A DNA stretch of 64,000 nt from Odontocerum albicorne (GCA_949825065.1 OX463859.1:4564217-4628216), one strand, 5' to 3'. Positions 52,680 through 61,872 are shown, counted from the first letter of the stretch. Notes: generated by a model not told the origin, from the letters alone. Numbers and translations are program-made.

Positions 52680-53382
52680 AATTATTTATTTATTTAACAC
52701 TTTTATTGCAAATACAATCTGGCGGGTTTCTTGCCTGGCGGCAATTTCTTCCAACCAACCAGACAAAAGTAAATGAAGCAAGTTACGTGGTCGCATAAAT
52801 CATTCAAATGACTATCCATCCCCACGAAATCCATAAACACATACGTAAGCACATGCCCACGAACCCCACAAAGACGGACAATCACCCGAACATTATTTTT
52901 CATATAAAGTGAGATATCATAAATCAAAAGGAAAGGAAGGGATGGTGGAGAGGAAAGGAAAAGAAAAATCAGGAATAAAACACGCTATTTTACTGACTAG
53001 AAATTAAGAGCTTTTTCAGTCGCTTCTTAAAGCATGCCAAGGACGGAGCGAGTCTTATATTGGTTTGTAACTGATTCCAGAGTCTCACTGCATGGACAGT
53101 AAAGGACGACGTAAAGAAAGAGGAGCGGTGAACTGGAAAGGCCAATAAACAATCTATGTTTGAGTGTAGCGCTAATCCATGATTGGAAAGACGCTGAAAA
53201 TTTTCGGCGAGATAAGAGGGTGCGGTGGGACAGTTAAGGATATTATACAATAGAGACAGTATGTGAATTTGGTGTCTATTTCTAACATTCAACCAGTTCA
53301 ATGCCTTCTGGTATGAAGCTATATGATCGTACTTACGTAGGTGGAAAATTAATCTTAGGCACACATTTTGGAGACGCCGTAA
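52680..53382 (-). mobile_element. 5'-truncated CR1/Jockey-like LINE (coding end plus 3' UTR)
   Basis: Read on the minus strand: the C-terminal end of a reverse-transcriptase ORF (53382-52990), a 3' UTR of about 290 bp, then an AATAAA signal and a TTTA-type tail at about 52680-52696. A second copy of the same 3' region lies on the plus strand at 54641-55045, and a third, rearranged, at 56739-56935. The 5' side is truncated, as is usual for LINEs. Confidence 0.85.
52990..53382 (-). pseudogene. C-terminal end of a non-LTR reverse transcriptase
   Basis: The last part of a LINE ORF2, downstream of the catalytic reverse-transcriptase core. The frame opens after a stop at 53385-53383 and reads LRRLQNVCLRLIFHLRKYDH, then LNWLNVRNRHQIHILSLLYN, PSYLAENFQRL, TVHAVRLWNQL and SLACFKKRLKKLL before a stop at 52992-52990. 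This order (QN.C.R.I...YDH, then HILSLL, then AVRLWN.L, then SL..FK..LK..L) is typical of the ends of CR1/Jockey-type LINE proteins. No true start codon exists: GTG at 53364 is just an internal codon. The in-frame stop next to the 5' truncation shows decay. Clade assignment is tentative. Confidence 0.85.
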
Positions 53383-53696
53383 TTAGTCCAGCTGTTCGTT
53401 TGTTACATCCAAGTAACATACTTAATGCTGGGATACAGATGTTAATCACTTCTGCTTATTATGTTTTCCGAATCCTCTCTACTAATTCTTCAAACACTCC
53501 CGCTCCAACGTAACATTCACAATTTCAAATTTCCTCTCGGACCTAGTGCTACACCTCAAAATACTGTGTGTTGGCAACAAGACTTGCAAAATATAATATA
53601 TGTACATTTATATAATATTTACTATGGTGAATAATTCCTATAACATTAACTATTGTGAACAAGAAAATGGGAAACCGCTGCAGTATTTTATCCAAG
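53383..53696. other. Unassigned sequence between LINE and MITE
   Basis: No gene or element was recognised; open frames on the plus strand here are short and without known motifs. Confidence 0.4.
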
Positions 53697-53700
53697 TTAA

Positions 53701-54327
53701 CCTTTCCTTCCCGGTGTTGGGTATCTTCTACACGTTGCTTAAAATAACCATCAATATCTCTATAAATATAATAAATACAAGGTTAAGATTCCAGGTATTC
53801 CTCCATTATATATTTACGCATTGATTTAAAAAATAATATTAATAATAATCAGAATTTATCGACTACATCGTAAGTATTTTCTGAATATCGGAAACAAATT
53901 CGCATTTAAACTCTGTGAGTGCCTCGATCTTGGGTCTTGACGATAGGTGATAAGTATGTGAGAAGCGCGACACTATATTCGCATCTCACTTTTGCATACG
54001 TCACTGAATAGCGAGGAGCGTAATTGTCTCCACCTCGCAAGTGTAAGCGACGCCCGAGTTAGCCCCCAACCCTGCCGCGCTGCAGTAGCTGTTGAGCTGG
54101 CAGCGAGATTAGACCTACGCCCGTTCCGTGAGCGGTGCCAGATGGTTTTTTAATGTTTTCAGCAAATAAATCTCAATTATTATAATTTTTAACTTCAATT
54201 ATAATTAATTAAGGGGATTATTTATGAATGTTCTTATTTTTCCGATTTAAAATCGCTAATTTTTGATCGCGTACTCACTACCCAACACCGGAACACGCGT
54301 TTCATTTTTATCACCGTAAGGGAAGGG
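53701..54327. mobile_element. TTAA-flanked MITE, copy 1 (627 bp), piggyBac-like
   Basis: Flanked by ttaa at 53697-53700 and 54328-54331. The left end cctttccttcccggtgttgg pairs with the right end caccgtaagggaaggg, and a perfect 13-bp inverted repeat (ccggtgttgggta near the left end, tacccaacaccgg near 54281-54293) lies just inside. The TTAA duplication and C-rich termini are the hallmark of piggyBac-type elements. No transposase frame. The centre is GC-richer than the surroundings. A second copy is at 61136-61752. Confidence 0.85.
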
Positions 54328-54331
54328 TTAA

Positions 54332-54640
54332 CCACACGAATATGCTTAACAATTTGTAGGTCACGTTCTCCGGCAATGAGATTACAACGAAGAATATCTT
54401 AATGTATTTATAAATTACTTAATATAAATTCAATAAGCAAAACTAAGCAACAAAATATAGCGCTTATTAGATTATGCAGGCTAAAGATTGAACCTGCGAT
54501 AGTATTATAGCTTTAATTAGATTAATTTTAGGTTAAATCTGTCAGAACTACCCTTGATAAGGTTCAACAGTTTCAGTTCAGTTTAACCCCATCACTACCT
54601 TCACTGTTAAGTGAACAAATTAAACCTCAGTCCATATCGA
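54332..54640. other. Unassigned sequence
   Basis: AT-rich DNA without recognisable coding or repeat structure. Confidence 0.4.
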
Positions 54641-55045
54641 TGTACCATGCAGTGAGATTCTAGAATCAGTTACACACCAATATAAGACTCGCTCCGTCCT
54701 TGGCATGCTTTAAGAGGCGACTGAAAAAACTTTTAATATCTAGTCAGTAAAATAACGTGTTTCATTCCTAATTTTTTTTCCTTTCCTGTCCACTATCCCT
54801 TCCTTTTTTTTTCTTAGATATCACACTTTATATAAAAAGGAATGTTCGGGTGATTGTCCGTCTTTGTGGGCATATGCTCACGTATATATTTAAGGATTTC
54901 GTGGGTATGAATAGTCATTTGAATGATTTACACGACCATGTAACTTGCTTCCTTTACTTTTGTCTAATTGGTTGGAAGAGATAGCCGCCTGACAATAAAC
55001 CCGCCAGATTGTTTTTGCAATAAAAGTGTTGAATAAATATATATG
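54641..55045 (+). mobile_element. 5'-truncated CR1/Jockey-like LINE, second copy
   Basis: Homologous to the minus-strand copy at 52680-53382 from ccatgcagtgaga onward. The remaining codons read TNIRLAPSLACFKRRLKKLL then a stop at about 54749. The 3' UTR follows, including ttcgggtgattgtccgtctt, then the polyadenylation signal region and a degenerate tail at about 55020-55045. Orientation is opposite to copy 1. Confidence 0.85.
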
Positions 55046-55337
55046 AGATCGAAATCATTATTTATTATAAACGCAATCTTACTTATTAACGAATAAGGGT
55101 TGGCCCAAAGAGACCCCACCTCTGATAGTGAAAGACCTGAATGTGAAAAGAATAGTAGCGACGACACGTTGTAAAGGTGTACCGTCATGGGAAAGGGTAA
55201 AGTGCAAGTAGCGCTATAAATATACTTATAAATTAGGTTAAAGCCTGGAATTCAAACAGCCCAACAAGTTGCTAGTACTTTCGCAGAAAACTAAGATGGC
55301 TACAAAAATACCCTATGTGTTCTAACTAAATTTAAGT
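55046..55337. other. Unassigned sequence
   Basis: No gene, RNA or element was recognised. Confidence 0.4.
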
Positions 55338-55655
55338 AGTCAACAATGCACCTATGTAAAACTGAAAGGAGATCCCTTTGGAAAGTATTGACTCAACAAT
55401 GTACCTATGTAAAACTGAAAGGAGATCCCTTTGGAAAGTATTGACTCAACAATGTACCTATGTAAAACTGAAAGGAGATCCCTTTGGAAAGTATTGACTC
55501 AACAATGTACCTATGTAAAACTGAAAGGAGATCCCTTTGGAAAGTATTGACTCAACAATGTACCTATGTAAAACTGAAAGGAGATCCCTTTGGAAAGTAT
55601 TGACTCAACAATGTACCTATGTAAAACTGAAAGGAGATCCCTTTGGAAAGTATTG
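55338..55655 (+). repeat. 53-bp tandem repeat, six copies
   Basis: Units are positioned at 55391, 55444, 55497, 55550 and 55603 (actcaacaat), exactly 53 bp apart, with a slightly diverged first unit from about 55338. The middle units are identical. The core contains aaaactgaaaggagatccct. As 53 is not a multiple of 3, the 66-codon frame that crosses it is not a protein repeat. Confidence 0.95.
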
Positions 55656-55806
55656 GCTCAATTTATATCGCAGTGATACAAAATGTGATCTGCGGATTAA
55701 TCTAAATGGAAGTAAAAGTTACAATAGGGGCAAATAGAACTGATTAAAGTTCAAAATTTTAAAAAGTTATAGCTTGCCCACAATAAACCAATTATACACT
55801 TTCAGA

Positions 55807-56110
55807 CAGTGCCGAGTTTGTTATATAGACGGCGCCCCTAGGCAGTTTACAGCTAGCGCTCTTCCCCATCCTTTTTCCCAATACGTAATTTAAAAAACGA
55901 GTACTCTTTTTGTTTCGAATGATGATTTATTTCACGCCACGCAATAAACCATTACAGTTTACATCTTATTTTCTTCTCAATGAAGGCATTGGAAACGTTA
56001 TTGGAGTCCATATTCACTCTCAGGTCTGATTCTGTTGATAATATGGCTGATGCGTTAAGTTTGTGTTGTTTTAACGTCAATCTTAAATATGTTTTTAATC
56101 GTTCCAATTA
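55807..56110 (-). mobile_element. 3' end of a hAT-type DNA transposon
   Basis: On the plus strand the element edge reads cagtgccgagtttgttatat at 55807, and CAGTG is a common hAT terminus. Reading inward on the minus strand, the end of a hAT transposase frame is found (see next entry). The 8 bases just outside (ctttcaga, 55799-55806) would be the target duplication, but no matching far end was found, so the copy is truncated or rearranged. Confidence 0.6.
55952..56107 (-). pseudogene. C-terminal fragment of a hAT-family transposase
   Basis: A minus-strand frame of 51 codons plus stop reads LERLKTYLRLTLKQHKLNAS, then AILSTESDLRVN, and ends IEKKIRCKL. The pattern LK.YLR.T..Q..LN..A.LS.E is the C-terminal (dimerisation region) signature of hAT transposases and the host genes derived from them. 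A stop codon lies directly upstream and the catalytic domain is absent. It sits in the correct orientation relative to the CAGTG terminus at 55807, which supports the assignment. Confidence 0.65.
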
Positions 56111-56259
56111 TGAATAATTCGTTCCGCGGACCAATTTGTTAATGGTGGGAATTTTGTAACGATAAATAATTAAGGGTATTTCGAATCGAACGTTTTTTTT
56201 TTAATTCTTGGATTAAACACAGATGGAGTCGCGAACTTGCCTGAGTCTTGTGGCATTTG

Positions 56260-56625
56260 AAAAGTGTAATGTATGACATTTATAAAAATTGAGTCGTATA
56301 CAATACAACAACGCGTTCAAATTGTTGAATTATTTTTTGTATTGTAATCTCCGGAAACGGTGATGTTAATTGGCCACCAAGATCATGTGATCTGACACCG
56401 TTGGACTATTTTTTTGGTTACGTGAAAAGTCAGGTCTATAAAAATGACCCCAATCAATTCCTTAGCTGAATGATGAAATTATTCGCGTTATTGGTGAGTT
56501 TAGAACCGCAATTTTGCCAAATATCATCGAAAATTTTGATAAAAGAGTGGAAATCTGTGGAGCTGCAAGAGGTGGACATTTTTTATGTTTATCAAAAATG
56601 TCATACATTATACGTCAATGACCAA
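56260..56625 (+). pseudogene. Internally deleted Tc1/mariner-superfamily transposase copy
   Basis: Two parts of one transposase are joined. The first, at 56297-56338, reads YTIQQRVQIVELFF, the usual start of insect transposases with a DUF4817-type helix-turn-helix. The second, from about 56350, reads SGNGDVNWPPRSCDLTPLDY then GYVKSQVYKNDP, and after a frame change LNDEIIRVIGEF, IIENFDKRV and CGAARGGHF, ending with a stop at 56619-56621. DLTPLDYF includes the last catalytic-domain block. The first two catalytic acidic residues are in the deleted middle, and the two parts are out of frame. Inverted sequences aatgtatgacattt (near 56270) and aatgtcatacatt (near 56600) may be the termini. Confidence 0.75.
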
Positions 56626-56738
56626 TAAAAAGTTTTTTTTAAATCAAAGAAAATTGTGTGTTTTATTCAAAATAAAATAAATTGAATTAAAAAAACCGCT
56701 CAATTTGAAAGACCTTTATTTGAATATTTTTATATACT

Positions 56739-56935
56739 TTTGTCTGGTTGGCTCTAAGGGATTGCCACCTGACACTAAACCCACCTGATAAAATGGTATC
56801 TGAATCTATCGACCTCAAACACTCTAATTTGAATCAATGAATAATCTCTTTGAGTGAAATGTAAGTCCATGATCGGAAAGACACTTAATATTTTCGATGA
56901 GATATTAGGGAGCGACAGTTTTTCCGTGGTTGCAG
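56739..56935. mobile_element. Rearranged CR1/Jockey-like LINE fragments
   Basis: 56739-56797 (cttttgtctggttggctcta) matches the 3' UTR of the LINE at 54641-55045 in plus orientation. 56850-56925 matches the coding part of the minus-strand copy (positions near 53160-53230) in minus orientation. The two pieces are thus inverted relative to each other. The remainder of the coding piece resumes at 57406-57440, beyond a nested RTE-like insertion. Confidence 0.65.
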
Positions 56936-56937
56936 TC

Positions 56938-57400
56938 CTAAGACTGGTTTGCAGCAATTTCAACTCTTCTCCTCCATTCCCCCCTGTCCTGTGCGGCTCT
57001 CTTTAAGTCTGTATATGTTGAGCAGCGCACGTCCACCAACAGGTCCTCCAGGTACTCTCGGCGTGGGCGTCCCCTAGAGTTTGTCCCCTCGGTCATACCC
57101 TCCATTATGGCATGCAAGAGGCCCTCTTGTCGTATTATATGACCGATCCATCTTGCACGCCTTTCGGACAGGATCCTGAGCAGGTGCCTTCCTCCTTCGA
57201 TTCGTTGGAGAACCTCTTCATTTGTGATGCGGTCTCTCCAGGAAATTCCCAATAGTCTTCTATAGGACCACATCTCAAAAGCCTCTAGTCTTCGTCTATC
57301 TCTTTCGGATAGGCACCATGTCTCGCAGCCGTACATCAAGATACTCCATACATAGGTCTTGATGAGGAGTATTCTCAGTTTTAGGTCTATATTATTTGAT
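56938..57400 (-). pseudogene. C-terminal part of an RTE-type LINE endonuclease/reverse transcriptase
   Basis: A minus-strand open frame with no internal stop contains LKLRILLIKTYVWSILMYGC, then ETWCLSERDRRRLEAFEMW, TNEEVLQRIEG, RRARWIGHIIRQEGLLHAI and GRPRREYLEDLLVD, ending VEIAANQS and stop at 56938. This block (YGCETW...LEAFEMW.YRR...TNEEVL.R...RRARW.GH) is the familiar C-terminal segment of insect endonuclease-reverse transcriptase proteins, which I place in the RTE group tentatively. It begins within the reverse-transcriptase thumb region, so the catalytic core is missing. The open frame continues artificially to 57435 into older LINE sequence. It looks younger than its host element because it has no disabling mutation. 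Confidence 0.8.
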
Positions 57401-57440
57401 TCTATACTATAGTGACAGTATGTGAATTGTGTCATAAACT
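57401..57440 (-). mobile_element. Resumption of the interrupted CR1/Jockey-like LINE
   Basis: The sequence gacagtatgtgaatt matches the intact LINE copy at about 53256-53270, which lies directly upstream (in LINE sense) of the stretch found at 56850-56925. This supports insertion of the RTE-like piece between the two halves. Confidence 0.6.
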
Positions 57441-57542
57441 ATGTATGAATGAATTATAACATATTCTACTGCCTCAAAGTAAAAATGGAGAAGAGAGAGG
57501 AAGTTTTTTGCGATCTTTGGGTATTTATTGTTTTTTTTTTTT

Positions 57543-57599
57543 GTTTTGGGTTATACTTTTTGTTTTGGCTTATACTTTTTGTTTTGGCTTATACTTTTT
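57543..57599 (+). repeat. 19-bp tandem repeat, three copies
   Basis: Unit gttttggcttatacttttt starts at 57543 (with ggg for ggc), 57562 and 57581. It lies downstream of a T-run. The 68-codon frame spanning it encodes only Phe/Leu-rich low-complexity sequence. Confidence 0.9.
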
Positions 57600-57893
57600 G
57601 TACCTCAAATATTTCTGAATTAATTGTTTTATATAATTCTTTTAACGTATGTTAAACTTTGACTATTATCTTTGAAATATAAACGCCACTCTTTTATAGT
57701 TTATCTACCTTTGTCACTGGCGTTAAAAATATTTATACCTATACTACTAAGGGTGTAATTTGCAGGGCTTAATTTTTTCTGGGACTTTTGCAATTAGTGG
57801 AATAACAAAATAATATACTGTTCAATATTCTAACATGGAATACCGCAAAGTAAAAAAGCCAAAACCTTTAATAAATCATTACATATTGTTCAT
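57600..57893. other. Unassigned AT-rich sequence
   Basis: No coding or repeat structure was recognised. Confidence 0.4.
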
Positions 57894-58090
57894 CAGAGCT
57901 GTTCAACATACGGTCCGAAGGCCACCATCCGGCCCTAGGGGTTGGTTAATCCGACCCGCTAAGCACTGGTAAGCTCTTTATGCAAATCGTAGAATGAACC
58001 GTCTCATAATGCTATAACTTATCCAACACTTTGGGATCCGGAGGCATAGACTGGTGATTCACTCGAGCCAAGCTTTAGATGCTATAATCA
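57894..58090 (+). mobile_element. Possible hAT terminus (fragment)
   Basis: Begins cagagctgttcaacatacgg, followed by a CCGAAGGCCACC-type GC-rich stretch and ggccctagg. The arrangement CAG...CAAC..CGGnCCG..GGCC is common at the ends of one group of animal hAT elements. No opposite end or coding sequence was found. Confidence 0.3.
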
Positions 58091-58120
58091 CATTTAAGTT
58101 ATTTTCAAGATATGGCCATT

Positions 58121-58305
58121 TATAATAAATAAATAAAGGTTTAACAAAAAAAAAACTTTTAAAGAAAAGCTATCAAAAGATCTGAACTCCTCTCACAAAA
58201 TCCTCAAATCCCAGTCGAAATACACCAGCACCAATAGGAGGCGACCTCGGCCGCAAGGATATTATACGTTTTTCATCCCACACCGTCCACACATCCAACA
58301 ATAAA
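58121..58305 (-). mobile_element. TTTA-tailed LINE 3' end, diverged copy
   Basis: Related to the copies at 1365-1607, 60101-60320 and 62762-62985. It starts with an (AAAT)n tail (taataaataaataaaggttt), then agctatcaaaagatctgaac, aaatacaccagcaccaatag and tttttcatccca. It is more diverged than the others, with an A-run insertion after the tail. Confidence 0.55.
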
Positions 58306-58321
58306 CACGGTGCTAATTTAT

Positions 58322-58466
58322 TTTATTTTTTGTTTATTTATTTTACACATGACAAGATATACACATAATTTTCGAAAAAAACAACATTTTTATACACGCA
58401 CACATCTCTTGCCTTATCCACATTCATACATCAAGTCATAAATGCTGTTCTATTGCTCAAACATAG
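58322..58466 (-). mobile_element. Second TTTA-tailed retroposon 3' end
   Basis: tatttattttacacatgaca at 58333 is the reverse complement of the tail at 59753-59772 (tgtcatgtgtaaaataaata). Similarity continues weakly inward (A-run, catt). This is best read as the 3' tail of a LINE family inserted in opposite orientations on either side of the Penelope-like fragment. It could instead be the inverted termini of one larger element. Confidence 0.4.
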
Positions 58467-58522
58467 TCAATGAGGCTACAAATAATGGCTTCCAGGATAG
58501 CCATTATTTGTAGCTTCATTGA
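58467..58522. repeat. 24-bp near-perfect hairpin at the 5' edge of the Penelope-like sequence
   Basis: 58467-58490 (tcaatgaggctacaaataat then ggct) is the reverse complement of 58499-58522 at 23 of 24 positions, with an 8-nt loop (tccaggat). Penelope-like elements often have inverted or partly inverted 5' ends, so the hairpin may mark the insertion junction. Confidence 0.85.
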
Positions 58523-59105
58523 TTCACTTTTAAAAAACAAAACAAAAAAAAAACTTATAAAATATTATATATTTAACGACACCTATAAGCATACCTATAA
58601 ATGGAGAAAAGTCCTATTTATAAAAAATATATCAAATGAAATAACCAAAAATATTCCAAGTTACATAAAGCCAGCTTTTTACACTAACTTTAATCTCCGG
58701 AAACTCTTATTTAATGGGAAAGGCAAAAATGGAATACTTAGCAACAGTGGTGTGTATAAACTTTTATGTGCTGACTGTGATAATTTCTATATAGGAAAGA
58801 CAGGAAGATCTTTTGAAAAGAGATTTCGTGAACACCAATCTGCCTTAACAAATCCTCTAATTTATTCTGAAATGACTAATCATTGTCACCGTGAGAATCA
58901 TACTTTTTCTATCGATGATGCCAAATTCTTACATATTAGCGGCAACGGAAATAAATTGGACAGATTGGAGGCCCTAGAAATTTCTAAGTCAGTATACCGA
59001 TCGGAGCATCTGTTGAATAGTTATTTCCCCAAAATCTCCCCGCTCTTGGCTGAAATTATCCCTAGCCTTCCTCACCCCCCCCCCCCCCCCGCCTCCAAAC
59101 GTTGA
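58470..59105 (+). pseudogene. Penelope-like element, C-terminal part with GIY-YIG endonuclease
   Basis: Penelope-like elements encode a telomerase-related reverse transcriptase followed by a GIY-YIG endonuclease that cuts the target. Only the C-terminal portion is here. Residues 50-93 match the linker region (FIKNISNEI, LRKLLFNGKGK). Residues 93-171 form the GIY-YIG domain: SGVYKLLCADC (93-103), FYIGKTGRSFEKRFREH (106-122), NHCH (137-140) and LDRLEALEI (163-171), with a Glu in the expected catalytic position. The first 20 codons come from the hairpin, so the ATG is not the original start. The reverse-transcriptase domain is missing (5' truncation). A run of 16 C at 59075-59090 makes the last residues uncertain. 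The 3' untranslated region probably continues to about 59240. Confidence 0.85.
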
Positions 59106-59785
59106 AGTGTCTATATCGGTACCAGTTCGAACAGTATTTAGTCTTGTTTGCGCTCCCTTGAAGATGAGGTGAAAGCCTTGAAACCGGTAGGGTTATACCG
59201 TCATAAAAAAGTGGAATAAACAGTGTTTGTTAAAAATAAATTACAATGTCTTTAAACCTCCACAACGTTAATGCCTTAACTATAAACAACATATAAGTTT
59301 GAATACTTGGGCTTGCAAGAGGAATGACTTGTGGAAGGCATTTTTTTGAGCTCTTGAGTGTGGTGTTTTTTGTTTTTTTATATTTATATTTTTATATACA
59401 CTTATTTTTTTGTTTGTTTTATATTTGTGTGTGGTATATTGTGGAATGAATGTTTTTCGTCTGTCTGGAGTGATGAAGTGTGAGGAGTTTGATTTTGCGT
59501 GATGTATACATATGTAATTGAGTGTTACTGTTTGTCAGGTTGATGAGAATGTGCAACGGGGTTTTATATAATCCAAAATCGGAAAGAAGTGTCGATTCAT
59601 TTTTTCATGCTATATGTCCTCAGTGAGATACAGGCAAAAACCTAGTGTACTGGGGACACGACAAATGAAAGGCAACAAACCCAGATATATTAAAATTTTG
59701 TATCCAAATTAAATTACCTGTCGTTTTTTTTTCACAAATAATGAATATTTCTTGTCATGTGTAAAATAAATAAATATAATTCTTA
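59106..59785 (+). mobile_element. Penelope-like 3' region followed by a TTTA-tailed retroposon 3' end
   Basis: Up to about 59240 is probably the Penelope-like 3' UTR (aaaccggtagggttatac). Beyond it is non-coding T/G-rich DNA ending in cttgtcatgtgtaaaataaa and an (AAAT)n tail at about 59760-59780, the form of a LINE/SINE 3' end. The boundary between the two is not clear. Confidence 0.4.
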
Positions 59786-60100
59786 AGTTTGTTTTTTAAT
59801 GTTCTTTTTAATGACAAAAGGACATACATTTATATAGTGCGAATCTGAGTGAAAGTCGTGGTGGTTGTGTGAAAAGGTTAATTGATGTAGAAGAAGCGAA
59901 GAATGTACAATATGTCAAGATGATATAATCCGGCGATCTGTTCTCTTTGCCTACTTCGACAGGGAAATAACGTAATGGTATATATGTATGAATGATAAGC
60001 TGGTTAACTTAAATTCTGATTTCCAAGTTAATCGGCCAAGAGGTCTGCGGTATCTGAACATAACAATTTAACATGAAGAGAGAAGTGTATCTCTTTAAAT
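59786..60100. other. Unassigned sequence
   Basis: No gene or repeat was recognised. Confidence 0.4.
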
Positions 60101-60320
60101 TAAATAAATAAATAAATATTAGGTTTATTGACAGCAACATAGTATGTACAAGATCACACCTGAATAACACTTCTAAAACACATAAATTGCAGACAATACA
60201 TCAGACACAGAAGCTATCAAAAGGTCTGGGCTCATCTAATAGCATCCCCTCGGCCAAAATACACCCCACCAATATAGGGCGAACCCAGCCACGGGGACAC
60301 CAGATGTTTTTCAGCCCATA
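60101..60320 (-). mobile_element. TTTA-tailed LINE 3' end (copy 2)
   Basis: Minus-strand copy of the family at 1365-1607. It starts with the (AAAT)n tail and taggtttattgacagcaac, and contains gaagctatcaaaaggtctgg and accaatatagggcgaaccca. High similarity to copies 1 and 3 shows an active or recently active family. Confidence 0.75.
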
Positions 60321-60417
60321 CTTATTCCAATGTTACTTATTCCTTGTAACTTATTCCAATGTATTTCTTTATCATATTTAAATAAGACTGAATAATAATA
60401 ATAATTAATAAAGAAAT

Positions 60418-60455
60418 GGATGATTCATTCAATAAAGGATGATTCATTCAATAAA
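60418..60455 (+). repeat. 19-bp direct repeat, two copies
   Basis: ggatgattcattcaataaa occurs at 60418-60436 and 60437-60455 with no mismatch. Confidence 0.9.
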
Positions 60456-61131
60456 GATTATATTAAAGTATTTGGAAAAATTTATTAGAATTCGATACGG
60501 AATTGATTGTTTGAAATTGGACATATTTTTTTTCAGATTTAGATATAAATCAAGCACTTATTTCCTGATTAACTTTTCAAGAATATTTCAGAGCTGAAAA
60601 TAAAGCCTTACCCGGTTTGGTCGTGTCCTGAAAGCATAATCCCGAAGGTCACTTTTATTTTTCAGGGCTAATTTAAAATTAAAATTGTAAATTTCACACC
60701 TCAGTAGAAACAGAGGCGGACGGTCGCTGAGACGGATGTAATTCAATTTGGAACTTTCTTAATGTCGCGTAAAAAAATTACAATAATTTACAAAAAATAA
60801 AGTGTTTTTGGCTAAATATCGTTATGTTTAGTACTGTTTCTTAATAAAGATGAACTCCTTGATACAGTTGGCATAATGATTTAAAGTCAAACCCTATCAT
60901 TGTTATATTGGCTTGTTATCATTGCTATTTTTAAGACACTTTATATTTATATTGACAACAAATTTCAGGACATAATACAATAAAATGACAATTTATATAG
61001 CACCGATTAATGTGTACTCTCCTCAAGGACGTTCTAGCTCGGATGTTGAACACACAATTAATAAACAAATCATGTCTTGCAGCTATAGCAGCGCCCGATC
61101 GAATTATGTATAAAACTTTCATTAACCTTTC
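60456..61131. other. Unassigned sequence
   Basis: AT-rich DNA. Short open frames on both strands around 60931-61219 overlap each other and show no recognisable motif; the plus-strand one runs into the MITE that follows. Confidence 0.4.
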
Positions 61132-61135
61132 CTTC

Positions 61136-61752
61136 CCTGTGTTGGGTATCTTCTACACGTTGCTTCAAATAACCATCAATATCTCTATAAATATAATAAA
61201 TACAAGGTTAAGATTTTAGATATTCCTCCATAATATATTTACGCATTGATTTAAAAAATAATATTAATAATAATCAGAATTTATCGACTACATCGTAAGT
61301 ATTTCGTGAATATCGGAAACAAATTCGCATTTAAACGCTGTGAGTGCCTCGATCTTGGGTCTTGACCATAGGTGAAGAGTATGCGGGAAGCGCGACACTA
61401 TATTCGCATCTCACTTTTGCATACGTCACTGAATAGCGAGGAGCTCAATTGTCTCAACCTCGCAAGTGTAAGCCACGCCCGAGTTAGCCACCAACCCTGC
61501 CGCGCCGCAGTAGCTGTTGAGCTGGCAACGAGACCAGATCTACGCCCGTTCCGTGAGCATTGCCAGATGGTTTTTTAATGTTTTCAGCAAATAAATCTCA
61601 ATTATTATAATTTTTAACTTCAATTATAATTAATTAAGGGGATTATCTATGAATGTTCTTATTTTTCCGATTTAAAATCGCTAATTTTTTATCGCATACT
61701 CACTTCCCAACACCGGAGCGCGCGTTTCAATTTTATCACCGTAAGGGAAGGG
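61136..61752. mobile_element. TTAA-flanked MITE, copy 2 (617 bp), piggyBac-like
   Basis: Flanked by ttaa at 61132-61135 and 61753-61756. Ends cctttccttccctgtgttgg and caccgtaagggaaggg match copy 1 (53701-54327), same orientation, with high similarity throughout and small length differences. The flanking sequences of the two copies are unrelated, so these are two insertions and not a segmental duplication. Confidence 0.88.
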
Positions 61753-61872
61753 TTAAATATAGTGCAGCATTGTGGGGTGGTTTCCATGTGGATTTTTTTA
61801 ACGACTAACCAAAAATATGTTTATGAGGCCGTAAATGTAAGTCAGACTGAAAAAATCTTTTTTTTTAATCAA

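Noticed and set aside
55537..55737. 66-codon frame over the 53-bp repeat
   Set aside because: The repeat length is not a multiple of 3, so copies are read in different frames; no protein selection is visible.
56775..56963. 62-codon minus-strand frame
   Set aside because: It is an out-of-frame read across decayed LINE sequence and a junction; only nucleotide similarity to the LINE is meaningful.
57449..57655. 68-codon Phe-rich plus-strand frame resembling a membrane peptide
   Set aside because: Composition comes from T-runs and the 19-bp repeat; no supporting context.
61010..61578. Short plus-strand frames at 61010-61219 and 61372-61578
   Set aside because: They run into or lie inside the TTAA MITE and are not conserved as frames in its other copy at 53701-54327.
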